Source of the DNA: an uncultured Methylobacteriaceae bacterium
GTDB lineage: Bacteria; Pseudomonadota; Alphaproteobacteria; Rhizobiales; Beijerinckiaceae
Direction of reading: 5' to 3'
Assembly: GCA_937872715.1 (NCBI GenBank)
Contig: CALMTJ010000397.1
Location: 703 to 10,103 of the forward strand
Length of the DNA: 9,401 nucleotides
Of the stretch, positions 1 to 8,404 are shown piece by piece. The translations under genes and the position numbers were made by a program. The notes below the pieces were generated by a model. That model did not search any database, was not told the origin of the DNA, and saw nothing but the letters and a program-made list of their open reading frames with translations. Each line of letters begins with the position of its first letter. The first letter of the stretch is position 1.

Positions 1-744
1 GTCCTGGACCGCGCGGGAGATGGCGGCCGGCGCGTTTCCCTCTGGTGGCGGGACGACGATGCCGTGCGGCACGGCCCGGAACTGGAGCGCCTCCTGTCGC
101 TCGCCTCGCGCTTCGACGCCCCGCTCGCGATCGCGGCCGTGCCCGTCCGCCTCGAGCCGTCGCTCGCCTTCCGCCTCCGGGAGGAGCCGAGGGCGCGCGT
201 CCTCGTGCACGGCTGGTCTCACGCGAACCACGCCCGGCCGCAGGAGAAGCCGGCCGAGTTCGGCCCGCACCGGCCCCTGCCGGCGATGATCGCCGAGAGC
301 CGGCGCGGCCTGGAGACGATCCGGGAGGTGTTCGGAGACGCAGCTCTGCCCGTCTTCGTGCCGCCCTGGAACCGCCTTTCGAGGGATCTGATTCGACCGC
401 TCGCCGGAGCGGGATACGGGGGGCTGTCGACCTTCGGCTCCCGCCGGGCCGTCCGGGTCGGCGGCCTCCGCCTCGCGAACACCCATCTCGATCCCGTGGA
501 TTGGCGCGGTTCGCGGAGCGCCGCCGAGCCCGCGACGCTCGCCGCGGCCCTCGCGAAGGCCCTCGCCGGACCGGACCCCGACGAGCCGGTCGGCCTCCTG
601 ACGCACCATCTCACCTTCGACGAGGCGCTCTGGCGCGCGACGGCCGCGATCCTCGACGCCATGGCGGGACATCCGGCCGTGCGGCTCGCCGGCGCCGACG
701 AGCTCTGGCCGTCCAACGCCGTCATTGAACTGTCTCCCGTTTGA
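1..744 (+). CDS. Polysaccharide deacetylase-like protein (5' end cut by window edge)
   Basis: The frame is open from base 1 to a TGA at 742-744, so the start lies upstream of the window and 247 residues are visible. Motifs fit a divergent NodB-type carbohydrate deacetylase, a family of metal-dependent enzymes that remove N- or O-acetyl groups from glycans. They are an Asp triplet in WWRDDD (43-60), a His-rich HGWSHANH (208-231) that would supply the metal-binding histidines, PPWNR (361-375) in place of the usual RxPxG motif, and a late THHLTFDE (601-624) resembling the catalytic-His motif. A GTG at 64 lies after the Asp triplet, so it cannot be the true start. No signal peptide or membrane segment is visible in the part present. 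The gene ends 43 bases before an ABC transporter ATPase on the same strand, which suggests co-transcription. The family call is firm, but the substrate is unknown. Confidence 0.88.
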   Translation, partial: VLDRAGDGGRRVSLWWRDDDAVRHGPELERLLSLASRFDAPLAIAAVPVRLEPSLAFRLREEPRARVLVHGWSHANHARPQEKPAEFGPHRPLPAMIAESRRGLETIREVFGDAALPVFVPPWNRLSRDLIRPLAGAGYGGLSTFGSRRAVRVGGLRLANTHLDPVDWRGSRSAAEPATLAAALAKALAGPDPDEPVGLLTHHLTFDEALWRATAAILDAMAGHPAVRLAGADELWPSNAVIELSPV

Positions 745-787
745 TGGTCCTGTCGGCCGCAGCACTTTGCGCGTATCCGGGGTGATC

Positions 788-2650
788 GTGGCGCTCCTGT
801 CGGTAAGAGACCTCGGCGTGGAGATCCGGTCCGATCTCGGCCATGTGGCGGCGGTCGACGGCCTGTCCTTCGACGTGCCGCGCGGCAAGACGGTCGCGAT
901 CGTGGGCGAATCCGGCTCCGGCAAGTCCGTGACGGCGCAAGCGGTGATGCAGATCCTGCCTAAGGTGGCCGGGATCACCCGCGGGCAGATCCTGTTCGAC
1001 GATCCGGCGGACGGAAAGAAGCCGGTCGACATCGCCACGATCGACCCCTTGAGCGAGCGGATGCGCCAGATCCGCGGCGGCCGCATCGCCATGATCTTCC
1101 AGGAGCCGATGACCTCGCTGTCGCCGCTCCACACGGCGGGCGACCAGGTCACGGAGGCGCTCCGGATGCATGCCGATGTGAGCGACTCGGAGGCGAGGGA
1201 GAGCGCCCTCGACGTGTTCCGCCGCGTCGGCTTCCCCGACCCGAAACGGGCGCTCGACACCTATCCGTTCGAACTCTCCGGCGGGTTGCGCCAGCGGGCC
1301 ATGATCGCGATGGCGCTGATCACGCGGCCGGCGCTCCTCATCGCGGACGAGCCGACCACCGCGCTCGACGTGACGACCCAGGCACAGATCCTCGACCTGA
1401 TCCACGAGCTCCAGGCCGATACGGGGATGTCGGTGCTTCTCATCACCCACGATCTCGGCGTCGTGGCGAACATGGCGGACGAGGTCGTCGTCATGTATCG
1501 GGGCCGCCGGATGGAGGCTGGCGCGCGGGAGGACATCTTCCGCCGGCCCGGGCACCCCTACCTCAAGGCGCTGATGCGGGCCGTGCCCCGCTTCGCCATG
1601 AAGCCCGGCGAAAGGCTCACGCCGCTTCGGGAGGTGAAGACTTCTCCCCTCCGCCCCGGCGGCTCGGCCTTCCATTGCGATGCGAACCGGAACGTCCTCT
1701 CCATCCGGGACGTGAGCAAGACCTTCACGCTCCGGTCCGGCTGGTTCAGCGGCAAGGTCCGGACCGTCCATGCGGTCGACCAGGTGAGCCTCAGCCTGCC
1801 CTGCGGGACGACGCTGGGTCTCGTCGGCGAATCCGGCTGCGGCAAGACCACCCTGTCCAAGATCATCTCGCGGGCCCTGAAGCCGGATGGCGGACAGGTG
1901 ACGTTCGACGACGGCAGCGGGCCGAAGGACGTCCACACGCTCGACGGGTCCTCGCTCACGGCCTACCGGCGGGCCGTCCAGTTCGTCTTCCAGGACCCGT
2001 TCTCGTCCCTCAACCCGCGCATGACGGTGTACGAGATCCTGACGGAGCCGATGAAGATCCACGGCATCGGCACGTCCGACGAGCGCTTCGAGCGAGCCAA
2101 GGCGCTGCTCGAGATGGTCGGGCTCGACCGGCGGAGCCTGCGTCGCTACCCGCATTCCTTCTCGGGCGGGCAGAGGCAGCGGCTCGGGATCGCGCGCGCG
2201 CTGGCGCTGGAGCCGCAGGTGCTCCTCTGCGACGAGCCGGTCTCGGCTCTGGACGTCTCCGTCCAGGCGCAGGTGCTGAATCTCCTCAAGGACCTCCAGG
2301 CGGCGCTCGGCCTCTCCTACCTGTTCGTGTCGCACAACCTCGCGGTCGTGGATTACGTGGCCGACACGATCGCGGTCATGTGCCGCGGCCACATCGTGGA
2401 GGAGGCCTCCAAGGAGGCGCTCTTCCGCGAACCCGCCCATCCCTACACGAAGGCGCTGCTGGCCGCGGTGCCCGATCCCGATATCGACCGTCCGCTCGAC
2501 TTCGCCAAGCTCAGGACGGGCCGCTTCTCGGACCCGTCCGCCTGGCCGGAACCGTACCGCCTGGTCGAGGGCGACCATGGTGCCATGACCGCGATCGGGC
2601 CGGACCACCGGGTTCGGACCATGAGCGAGAGCCGGAGGGAAGCCGCCTGA
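788..2650 (+). CDS. Fused two-domain ABC transporter ATPase (peptide/nickel/oligosaccharide importer class)
   Basis: This cytoplasmic ATPase of 620 aa carries two complete nucleotide-binding domains in one chain, as in YejF- or GsiA-type importers. Domain 1 has Walker A GESGSGKS (residues 40-47), signature LSGGLRQR (163-170), Walker B with D187-E188, and H-loop H221. Domain 2 has GESGCGKT (347-354), FSGGQRQR (458-465), D482-E483 and H516. Each domain ends with the HPY.KAL..AVP extension typical of Opp/Dpp ATPases (HPYLKAL, HPYTKAL). In domain 1 the signature has Leu where Gln is usual, a common variation. Both ATP sites look competent. I chose GTG 788 because it gives the family-like N-terminus (M)ALLSVRDL and has GGGG five bases upstream. 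GTG 782 is an alternative, and TTG 725 would run back into the deacetylase gene. The stop TGA shares one base with the ATG of the binding protein, indicating translational coupling. The ATPase would energise both downstream permeases. Confidence 0.95.
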   Translation: MALLSVRDLGVEIRSDLGHVAAVDGLSFDVPRGKTVAIVGESGSGKSVTAQAVMQILPKVAGITRGQILFDDPADGKKPVDIATIDPLSERMRQIRGGRIAMIFQEPMTSLSPLHTAGDQVTEALRMHADVSDSEARESALDVFRRVGFPDPKRALDTYPFELSGGLRQRAMIAMALITRPALLIADEPTTALDVTTQAQILDLIHELQADTGMSVLLITHDLGVVANMADEVVVMYRGRRMEAGAREDIFRRPGHPYLKALMRAVPRFAMKPGERLTPLREVKTSPLRPGGSAFHCDANRNVLSIRDVSKTFTLRSGWFSGKVRTVHAVDQVSLSLPCGTTLGLVGESGCGKTTLSKIISRALKPDGGQVTFDDGSGPKDVHTLDGSSLTAYRRAVQFVFQDPFSSLNPRMTVYEILTEPMKIHGIGTSDERFERAKALLEMVGLDRRSLRRYPHSFSGGQRQRLGIARALALEPQVLLCDEPVSALDVSVQAQVLNLLKDLQAALGLSYLFVSHNLAVVDYVADTIAVMCRGHIVEEASKEALFREPAHPYTKALLAAVPDPDIDRPLDFAKLRTGRFSDPSAWPEPYRLVEGDHGAMTAIGPDHRVRTMSESRREAA

Positions 2651-4617
2651 TGAGACCCATCCTCGCCGCGATCGCCGCCCTCCTGGCCGCCGCCGGCCCC
2701 GTTTTCGCGCTGGACTACGTCGAAACGCCGATGCTGAAGGCGAAGGTCGACCGGGGCGAGCTTCCGCCCGTCGCCGACCGCATTCCGAAAGACGCCATGG
2801 TGGTGGACCTGCCGGCCAAGGGGCGCGCCACGGGCAGCCAGGGCGGCGAGGTGGTGTCCCTCGTCGGGCGGGCGCGCGACATCCGCTACCTCTCGGCCAG
2901 CGCCTATGCGCGCCTCGTCGGCTACGATCCCGAGCTCAACCTCAAGGCCGACCTCCTCGCGAGCTTCGTGTCGGAGGGCGACCGGGTCTTCACCTTCAAG
3001 CTGCGGGACGGGCATCGCTGGTCGGACGGCCAGCCCTTCACGGCGGAGGATTTCCGCTTCTGGTGGGAGGACGTGGCCCTCAACAAGGAGCTGAGCCCGG
3101 CCGGTCTCGCCGAGTTCCTGCTGGTCGAGGGCGAGCGGCCGCGCTTCGAGGTGGTCGATCCGCTCACCGTGCGGTTCTCCTGGGACAAGCCGAACCCGCG
3201 TTTCCTGCCGGCGCTCGCCATGCCGCGCGACCCGTTCCTCTACCGGCCGGCGCATTACCTGAAGCGCTTTCACCCGAGATACGCCGACAAGGCGAAGCTC
3301 GACGACGCGGCCAGGCGCCAGAAGCTGAAATCCTGGGCCGGGCTGTTCAACCGGATGGACGACATGTTCGACGGCTCCAACGTCGACATCCCGACCCTGC
3401 AGGCCTGGAAGGTCGTGACGCCGGCTCCGGCCACCCGCTTCGTCTTCGAGCGGAACCCGTTCTACCACCGGGCGGACACGGCCGGGCATCAGCTGCCCTA
3501 TCTCGACCGCGTCGTCCTGGATGTCGCGGCGGGTGGGCTGATGGCCGCCAAGGGCAATTCCGGCGATGCCGACCTCCTGTTCCGGGGCCTCGGCATGGGG
3601 GACATCCCGATCCTCAAGGAGGGCGAGCAGGCCAAGGGCTTCAAGACCCTGATGTGGCCCTATGCCCGCGGCAGCGAGCTCGCCCTTTATCCGAACCTCA
3701 CCGTGCAGGATCCGGTCTGGCGGAAGCTGAACCGCGACATCCGCTTCCGGCGCGCCCTGTCGCTCGGCATCGACAGGAAGACGCTGAACAACGCCCTCCT
3801 GTTCGGCCTCGGCACGGAGGGCAACGACACCGTGGTGTCCGAATCTCCGCTCTTCACACCGGCGCTGCGGACGGCCTATGCCGGCTACGATCCGGCGGAG
3901 GCCTCGCGCCTCCTCGACGAGATCGGGCTGACGGAGCGCAACGGCGCCGGGTTCCGGCTCCTTCCGGACGGGCGCGAGCTCGAGATCATCGTGGAGACGG
4001 ACGGCGAAGGCGGGCTCATCGTCGACGGGCTCACGCTCATCACCGAGTTCTGGCGCGAGATCGGCGTGCGGCTCTTCATCAAGCCGCAGGACCGGACGGT
4101 GCTCCGCAACCGCACCTATGCCGGCCTCACGGTCATGGTGGCGGCCCAGGGGCTCGACCTCGCGCTGGCTACGCCCGAGATGCCGCCGGCCGAGCTCGCG
4201 CCGACGCGCCAGGACAATTACGCCTGGTCCAAATGGGGGCAATACGTCGAGACGAAGGGCGCCTCGGGCGAGAACTGCGACATCCCGGAGGCGAAGCGTC
4301 TGGCCGAACTCTACCGCGAATGGATGGGCACGGCCGACGACCAGATCCAGAGGCGCGTATGGGGCGAGATGCTGACCAACCACGCCGAGAACCAATGGTC
4401 GATCGGCACGGTGGCAGGGGCGCTCCAGCCGATCGTGGTCAGGAACGGGCTCCGCAACATTCCCGAGCGCGCCGTCTACTCCTGGGAGCCGACCTCGATG
4501 CTGGGCATGTACCGGATGGACGAGTTCTTCTGGGACCGGCCGCCCGGGCGTGAATCCTCGCTGCCGGCGGGGTCGCGGAGCGCGGCCCTCGCGGACGGAA
4601 AGCTGCCGACGCGATGA
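2650..4617 (+). CDS. Periplasmic substrate-binding protein, SBP family 5 (large Opp/Dpp type)
   Basis: This 655-aa solute-binding protein captures substrate in the periplasm and delivers it to the permease pair that follows. It begins with a clear Sec signal peptide: an Arg at position 2, a hydrophobic Ala/Leu stretch, and probable cleavage after VFA20. No lipobox Cys is present, so the mature protein should be soluble. The family 5 hallmarks are the DGHRWSDGQPFTAEDF region (120-135) and DIRFRRALSLGIDR (363-376), which precede the second lobe. Typical Opp/Dpp binding proteins have about 530-550 residues, so this one is roughly 100 longer, as seen in some rhizobial family members that bind oligosaccharides (for example AgpA-type proteins). 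The same frame stays open upstream of 2650, but the signal peptide and the TGATG junction fix the start. The end overlaps the next gene by four bases (ATGA). The ligand cannot be deduced. Confidence 0.94.
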   Translation: MRPILAAIAALLAAAGPVFALDYVETPMLKAKVDRGELPPVADRIPKDAMVVDLPAKGRATGSQGGEVVSLVGRARDIRYLSASAYARLVGYDPELNLKADLLASFVSEGDRVFTFKLRDGHRWSDGQPFTAEDFRFWWEDVALNKELSPAGLAEFLLVEGERPRFEVVDPLTVRFSWDKPNPRFLPALAMPRDPFLYRPAHYLKRFHPRYADKAKLDDAARRQKLKSWAGLFNRMDDMFDGSNVDIPTLQAWKVVTPAPATRFVFERNPFYHRADTAGHQLPYLDRVVLDVAAGGLMAAKGNSGDADLLFRGLGMGDIPILKEGEQAKGFKTLMWPYARGSELALYPNLTVQDPVWRKLNRDIRFRRALSLGIDRKTLNNALLFGLGTEGNDTVVSESPLFTPALRTAYAGYDPAEASRLLDEIGLTERNGAGFRLLPDGRELEIIVETDGEGGLIVDGLTLITEFWREIGVRLFIKPQDRTVLRNRTYAGLTVMVAAQGLDLALATPEMPPAELAPTRQDNYAWSKWGQYVETKGASGENCDIPEAKRLAELYREWMGTADDQIQRRVWGEMLTNHAENQWSIGTVAGALQPIVVRNGLRNIPERAVYSWEPTSMLGMYRMDEFFWDRPPGRESSLPAGSRSAALADGKLPTR

Positions 4618-5630
4618 TCCTCTTCCTGGCCCGGCGGATCGGCACGATGGCGGTGACGCTGCTCGTGATCTCGGCGCTCGTGTTCTTCATCATCAAGCTG
4701 CCGCCCGGCGACTTCCTGACGAACCAGATCGCGGAGTTGCGGGCGCAGGGCGAGGCCGCCTCGGCCGCCAAGGCCGAGTTCTTGATCAAGCAATACGGCC
4801 TCGACCTGCCGGTCTGGCAGCAATACCTCGTCTGGATCGGCGTATGGCCCGGCCCGAACGGCTTCTCCGGCCTGCTCGAAGGCGATTGGGGCTGGTCCTT
4901 CGAGTTCGACCGTCCGGTCCCGGAGGTCGTGGGCGACGCGCTCTGGCTGACGCTCCTCATCAACCTCGTGGTCGTCGTCTTCGTCCACGTGATGGCGATC
5001 CCGATCGCGATCTACTCCGCGACCCGGCAATATTCGATCGGCGACTACGTCGCGACCTTCATCGGCTATATCGGGCTCGCGACGCCGAGCTTCCTCCTGG
5101 CGCTGATCATGCTCTACTACACGAACCGCTGGTTCGGCGTGTCGATCGGCGGGCTCTACGATCCGCGCTTCTCCGGCCAGCCCTGGGACATGGCGAAGCT
5201 CCGCTCGCTCATGTCGCACCTCGTCGTGCCGACCCTCGTGATCGGGCTCGGGGGCACGGCCGCCATGATCCGCCGGATGCGGGCCAACCTCCTGGACGAG
5301 CTCGGCAAGCAGTATTTCGTGACCGCCAAGGCGAAGGGCGTGGGGCCGACCCGCGCGCTCCTGAAATACCCGTTCCGGATGTCGTTGAACCCGTTCATCG
5401 CCGATATCGGCAATCTCCTGCCTCATCTCGTCTCCGGATCCGTCCTCGTGTCGCTCGTCCTCAGCCTGCCGACGGTCGGGCCGATCCTGCTCGCCGCGCT
5501 GAAGAGCCAGGACCAGTTCCTTGCGGGCTTCATCCTGATGTTCGTCGCCGTGCTGACGGTGGTCGGGATGCTGATCTCGGACCTGCTCCTCGCGCTCCTC
5601 GATCCGCGCATCCGCATCGGGGGCCGCTGA
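4614..5630 (+). CDS. ABC transporter permease, OppB/DppB type
   Basis: This 338-aa inner-membrane permease is the first of the two channel subunits. It has about six hydrophobic segments: residues 9-30, 106-135, 143-170, 200-219, 268-296 and 302-330. A long periplasmic loop separates the first two and contains PPGDF (30-34), the usual OppB-family arrangement. The cytoplasmic EAA loop that docks on the ATPase spans about 234-262 (YFVTAKAKGVG, then KYPFRMSLNPFI). The C-terminus DPRIR is the family's standard ending. The ATG at 4614 overlaps the stop of the binding-protein gene by four bases, and the stop at 5628-5630 is one base before the next ATG. Length and topology are normal. The OppC-type partner follows directly. 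Confidence 0.95.
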   Translation: MILFLARRIGTMAVTLLVISALVFFIIKLPPGDFLTNQIAELRAQGEAASAAKAEFLIKQYGLDLPVWQQYLVWIGVWPGPNGFSGLLEGDWGWSFEFDRPVPEVVGDALWLTLLINLVVVVFVHVMAIPIAIYSATRQYSIGDYVATFIGYIGLATPSFLLALIMLYYTNRWFGVSIGGLYDPRFSGQPWDMAKLRSLMSHLVVPTLVIGLGGTAAMIRRMRANLLDELGKQYFVTAKAKGVGPTRALLKYPFRMSLNPFIADIGNLLPHLVSGSVLVSLVLSLPTVGPILLAALKSQDQFLAGFILMFVAVLTVVGMLISDLLLALLDPRIRIGGR

Positions 5631-5631
5631 G

Positions 5632-6798
5632 ATGAGCGTCGAGGCGCTCCGCTCGCGCGACCATTACGTCGATCCCGCCCCGTTCGATCCCGGCGCGACG
5701 GAGCCGGGCGCCGGGGAGAGCGAGGCCTTCTACCGGGCCTCTTCCTGGCGGCTGACCTGGTGGAAGTTCAAGCGACACCGCGTCGCGGTCGCGGCGGCCT
5801 GCATCCTCCTCGCCCTCTACGCCGCCGTGCCCTTCGTCGAGGCGATCGCACCCTACAATCAGACGAAGCGGAACGGCGACTTCCTCTACGCGCCCCCGCA
5901 GCGCGTGCACCTGATCCATGACGGAGGCGTCCGCGGCCCGTTCGTCTACCCCTACCGGTTCGTCTTCAACCTCGAGACCTTCCGGCGCGACTACGTCGTC
6001 GACGAGACGCAGCCCCAGCCGATCCGGTTCTTCTGCCGGGCGGACGATTACGAATTCTGGGGCATCCTGCGGACGAACCTGCACCTGTTCTGCGCGCCGG
6101 AGGGCGGGACCATGTTCCTGCTCGGGACGGACCGGCTCGGCCGGGACGCGCTGTCGCGCATCCTCTACGGCGCCCGCATCTCCCTCACGATCGGGCTCGT
6201 CGGGATCGCGGTCTCGTTCACCCTCGGCCTCTTCTTCGGCGGGCTCGCGGGCTATCTCGGCGGCTGGGTCGACCACGCGGTGCAGCGCCTGATCGAGATC
6301 CTGCGCTCGCTCCCCGAACTGCCGCTATGGCTCGCGCTCTCCGCCGCCTTGCCGCCGAACTGGAGCCCGATCCTCGTCTTTTTCGGGATCACGATCATCC
6401 TCGGCATGCTGGACTGGCCGGGCCTCGCGCGCGCCGTCCGGTCGAAGCTCCTGTCGCTCCGCGAGGAGGATTTCGTCCGGGCGGCCGAGCTCATGGGAGC
6501 CTCGAAGAGCCGCATCATCCTGCGGCACCTGATCCCGAACTTCATGAGCCACCTGATCGCGTCCGCGACGCTGTCCATCCCGTCCATGATTCTCGGCGAG
6601 ACGGCCTTGTCGTTTCTCGGGCTCGGGCTCCGCCCGCCGGTGACGAGCTGGGGCGTGCTCCTGAACGAGGCCCAGAACCTTGCCGCGGTGCAGCTTCACC
6701 CCTGGCTGCTCTTCCCGATCGTGCCCGTGATCGTCGTGGTTCTGGCTTTCTCGTTCACGGGCGACGGCCTGCGCGACGCCGCCGACCCGTATCATTGA
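5632..6798 (+). CDS. ABC transporter permease, OppC/DppC type, with long periplasmic insert
   Basis: This 388-aa inner-membrane permease is the second channel subunit. A cytoplasmic N-terminal stretch of about 45 residues leads into the first membrane helix (51-73). The family hallmark GTDRLGRDALSRILYGARIS (165-184) opens the conserved permease domain, and five further hydrophobic segments follow. The EAA loop EDFVRAAELMG...RHLIPNF spans 279-304, and the protein ends GDGLRDAADPYH. Between helix 1 and the GTDRLGRD motif lies a loop of about 90 residues (72-160), expected to be periplasmic. It is much longer than in short OppC proteins, although a long loop also occurs in YejE. It holds two cysteines, C135 and C154, that could form a disulfide. 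This is the last gene of the operon: a repeat element and a convergent gene follow. Confidence 0.95.
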   Translation: MSVEALRSRDHYVDPAPFDPGATEPGAGESEAFYRASSWRLTWWKFKRHRVAVAAACILLALYAAVPFVEAIAPYNQTKRNGDFLYAPPQRVHLIHDGGVRGPFVYPYRFVFNLETFRRDYVVDETQPQPIRFFCRADDYEFWGILRTNLHLFCAPEGGTMFLLGTDRLGRDALSRILYGARISLTIGLVGIAVSFTLGLFFGGLAGYLGGWVDHAVQRLIEILRSLPELPLWLALSAALPPNWSPILVFFGITIILGMLDWPGLARAVRSKLLSLREEDFVRAAELMGASKSRIILRHLIPNFMSHLIASATLSIPSMILGETALSFLGLGLRPPVTSWGVLLNEAQNLAAVQLHPWLLFPIVPVIVVVLAFSFTGDGLRDAADPYH

Positions 6799-6811
6799 GG
6801 ATCTTCTCTCT

Positions 6812-6898
6812 CGTCCTTGCGAGCGAAGCGAAGCAACCCAGACGGAGGAGTGCGTCGCGCCTGGTTCGCCGCTGAGGCTGCGTGTCCTCGCGGTGACG
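6812..6898. repeat. REP-like interspersed palindrome (possible bidirectional transcription end)
   Basis: The left arm (6812-6841, CGTCCTTGCGAGCGAAGCGA and ten more bases, ending CCCAG) closely resembles the common Rhizobiales palindromic repeat that starts CGTCATTGCGAGCG. The right arm (6861-6898) starts CTGGTTCGCC and ends CTCGCGGTGACG, so it is an imperfect inverted copy with mismatches and small insertions. The resemblance is from memory of such elements, not from a search. The element fills most of the 117-base gap between the stop codons of two convergent genes. There it could fold in either transcript and limit read-through or protect the 3' ends. No T-run follows it. Confidence 0.6.
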
Positions 6899-6915
6899 GG
6901 ATGACGTGCCGGTGA

Positions 6916-8394
6916 TCAGCCCCGCGGGACCGAGCGTGCGCGGTCGAGCCAGGCCAGGCCGCCATCGGCCTCGACCCGTCCGGTGCCGCGGGCGGCCGGG
7001 GGATGGGCGGTATTGCGGCCGCGGTCGGCGCCATGCGGCCGCTCCTCGCGCGGTCGCTCGCCGGAGCGGCCGTTCTGCGGGCGCTGACCCTGCGGCTTCG
7101 GCCCAGCTCCGCCGAGACGTCCGCCGCCGCCTCGGGCATGCTGGCCGTCCGGCCTGCCGCCTCCCAGCCGAGGTGGGCCGCCGCGACCGCGGGAATCGGG
7201 CCGGCGGGACGGTTCGGCGGCCTCGTCGCGGTCCGGCGCCGCGGTGCGGACGAAGCCGGACGGCATCTCGGCCACCGGCACCTTGACCCGGGTGAGCTTC
7301 TCGATGTCGCGCAGGAAGGCGCGCTCCTCGCCGTTGCAGAACGAGACCGCGACGCCGGTCGCGCCCGCCCGAGCGGTCCGGCCGATGCGGTGGACGTAGG
7401 ATTCAGGCACGTTCGGCAGGTCGAAATTCACGACGTGGCTCACGGCCTCGACGTCGATGCCGCGCGCCGCGATGTCCGTCGCGACGAGCACGCGCGAGCG
7501 GCCCGACTTGAAATCGGCGAGCGCCCGCTCGCGCTGGCCCTGGCTCTTGTTGCCATGGATGGCGGCCGACGCGATGCCGTCCCGGTCGAGGTTCTTCACG
7601 ACACGGTCCGCGCCGTGCTTCGTCCGGGTGAAGACGAGGGCCCGCTCGACCGCCGGGTCCGACAGGACGGAGCGCAGAAGCGCCTGCTTGTCGCCGCTCG
7701 ACACGAAGATGACGCTCTGCTCGACGCGCTCGGCCGTCGTGGCGACAGGCGTGACGGACACCTTCACCGGATCGCGCAGGAGCTGATCGGCGAGGCCCGA
7801 GATCAGGTTCGGCATGGTGGCCGAGAAGAACAGGCTCTGCCTGTCCTTCGGCACCATGGTGACGATCCTGCGGAGCGCGTGGATGAAGCCGAGATCGAGC
7901 ATCTGGTCGGCCTCGTCCAGGACGAAGATCTCGACTCCGGCGAGGCTCAGCGAGCGGCGGTCGATCAGGTCGAGCATACGGCCGGGCGTGGCCACCAGGA
8001 TGTCGACGCCGTTGGCGAGCGCCCGTTCCTGCCGGCCGAGCGGCACGCCGCCGAACACGACCGTGGTCGTGAGCCGCAGGTTCCGGCCATAGGCCCGGAA
8101 GCTGTCGGCGATCTGGCTGGCGAGTTCGCGGGTGGGGCTGAGTACCAGCGCGCGACATTGCCGACGCCCGGGCGCCCGGGCGGCCAGGGACAGTCGGTGA
8201 AGGATCGGCAGCGCGAAAGCCGCCGTCTTGCCCGTGCCGGTCTGCGCGATTCCCAGGAGGTCGCGCCCGGCCATCACGTCCGGTATCGCCTTGGCCTGGA
8301 TGGGAGTGGGTGTCGTGTAGCCTTCCGTGCGAAGGGCGTCGAGGATCGGCGCCGAAAGGCCGAAATCCGAAAATGACGTCAAGGTCGATCTCAC
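6916..8394 (-). CDS. rhlE: DEAD-box ATP-dependent RNA helicase, RhlE-like, with basic Arg/Gly/Pro-rich tail
   Basis: This 492-aa cytoplasmic RNA helicase would unwind or remodel RNA duplexes, with roles in ribosome assembly, RNA decay or cold adaptation known for the family. All motifs are present in order: a Q motif ending TPTPIQ (28-33), motif I AQTGTGKT (50-57), Ia PTREL (87-91), Ib TPGR (136-139), II DEAD (160-163), III SAT (191-193), IV ALVFTRTK (252-259), V VATDIAARGIDV (304-315) and VI HRIGRTARAG (335-344). After about residue 385 there is a low-complexity tail rich in Arg, Gly and Pro (RGRGG, GGGGR), probably disordered and RNA-binding. The GTG start at 8394 has no clear Shine-Dalgarno. 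A TTG at 8382, with GAG seven bases upstream, would give (M)TSFSDFGL, which fits the family N-terminus well, so the start is uncertain by four codons. RhlE is the best subfamily match by eye, and other DEAD-box names are possible. Confidence 0.93.
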   Translation of the reverse strand: MRSTLTSFSDFGLSAPILDALRTEGYTTPTPIQAKAIPDVMAGRDLLGIAQTGTGKTAAFALPILHRLSLAARAPGRRQCRALVLSPTRELASQIADSFRAYGRNLRLTTTVVFGGVPLGRQERALANGVDILVATPGRMLDLIDRRSLSLAGVEIFVLDEADQMLDLGFIHALRRIVTMVPKDRQSLFFSATMPNLISGLADQLLRDPVKVSVTPVATTAERVEQSVIFVSSGDKQALLRSVLSDPAVERALVFTRTKHGADRVVKNLDRDGIASAAIHGNKSQGQRERALADFKSGRSRVLVATDIAARGIDVEAVSHVVNFDLPNVPESYVHRIGRTARAGATGVAVSFCNGEERAFLRDIEKLTRVKVPVAEMPSGFVRTAAPDRDEAAEPSRRPDSRGRGGPPRLGGGRPDGQHARGGGGRLGGAGPKPQGQRPQNGRSGERPREERPHGADRGRNTAHPPAARGTGRVEADGGLAWLDRARSVPRG

Positions 8395-8404
8395 GATTTG
8401 AAGC

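Noticed and set aside
745..787. Possible promoter between the deacetylase and ATPase genes
   Set aside because: The 43-base gap shows no convincing -35/-10 pair or operator, and co-transcription is simpler.
722..2608. Long open frame (628 codons) on the minus strand opposite the ABC ATPase gene
   Set aside because: It is His/Arg/Asp-rich with no recognisable domain and lies wholly opposite a gene with complete ABC motifs. Such antisense frames arise from the strong GC bias at codon position 3.
1675..2649. Upstream extension of the binding-protein frame inside the ATPase gene
   Set aside because: The extension has no protein-like features. The signal peptide starting at ATG 2650 and the TGATG junction with the ATPase gene set the true start.
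2443..4395. Long open frame (650 codons) on the minus strand opposite the binding-protein gene
   Set aside because: Same explanation: compositionally biased, no domain, no start signals, and a convincing gene on the other strand.
7003..8376. Plus-strand open frame (457 codons) opposite the helicase gene
   Set aside because: It is a mirror of the helicase coding sequence with no recognisable domain. The minus strand carries all DEAD-box motifs.
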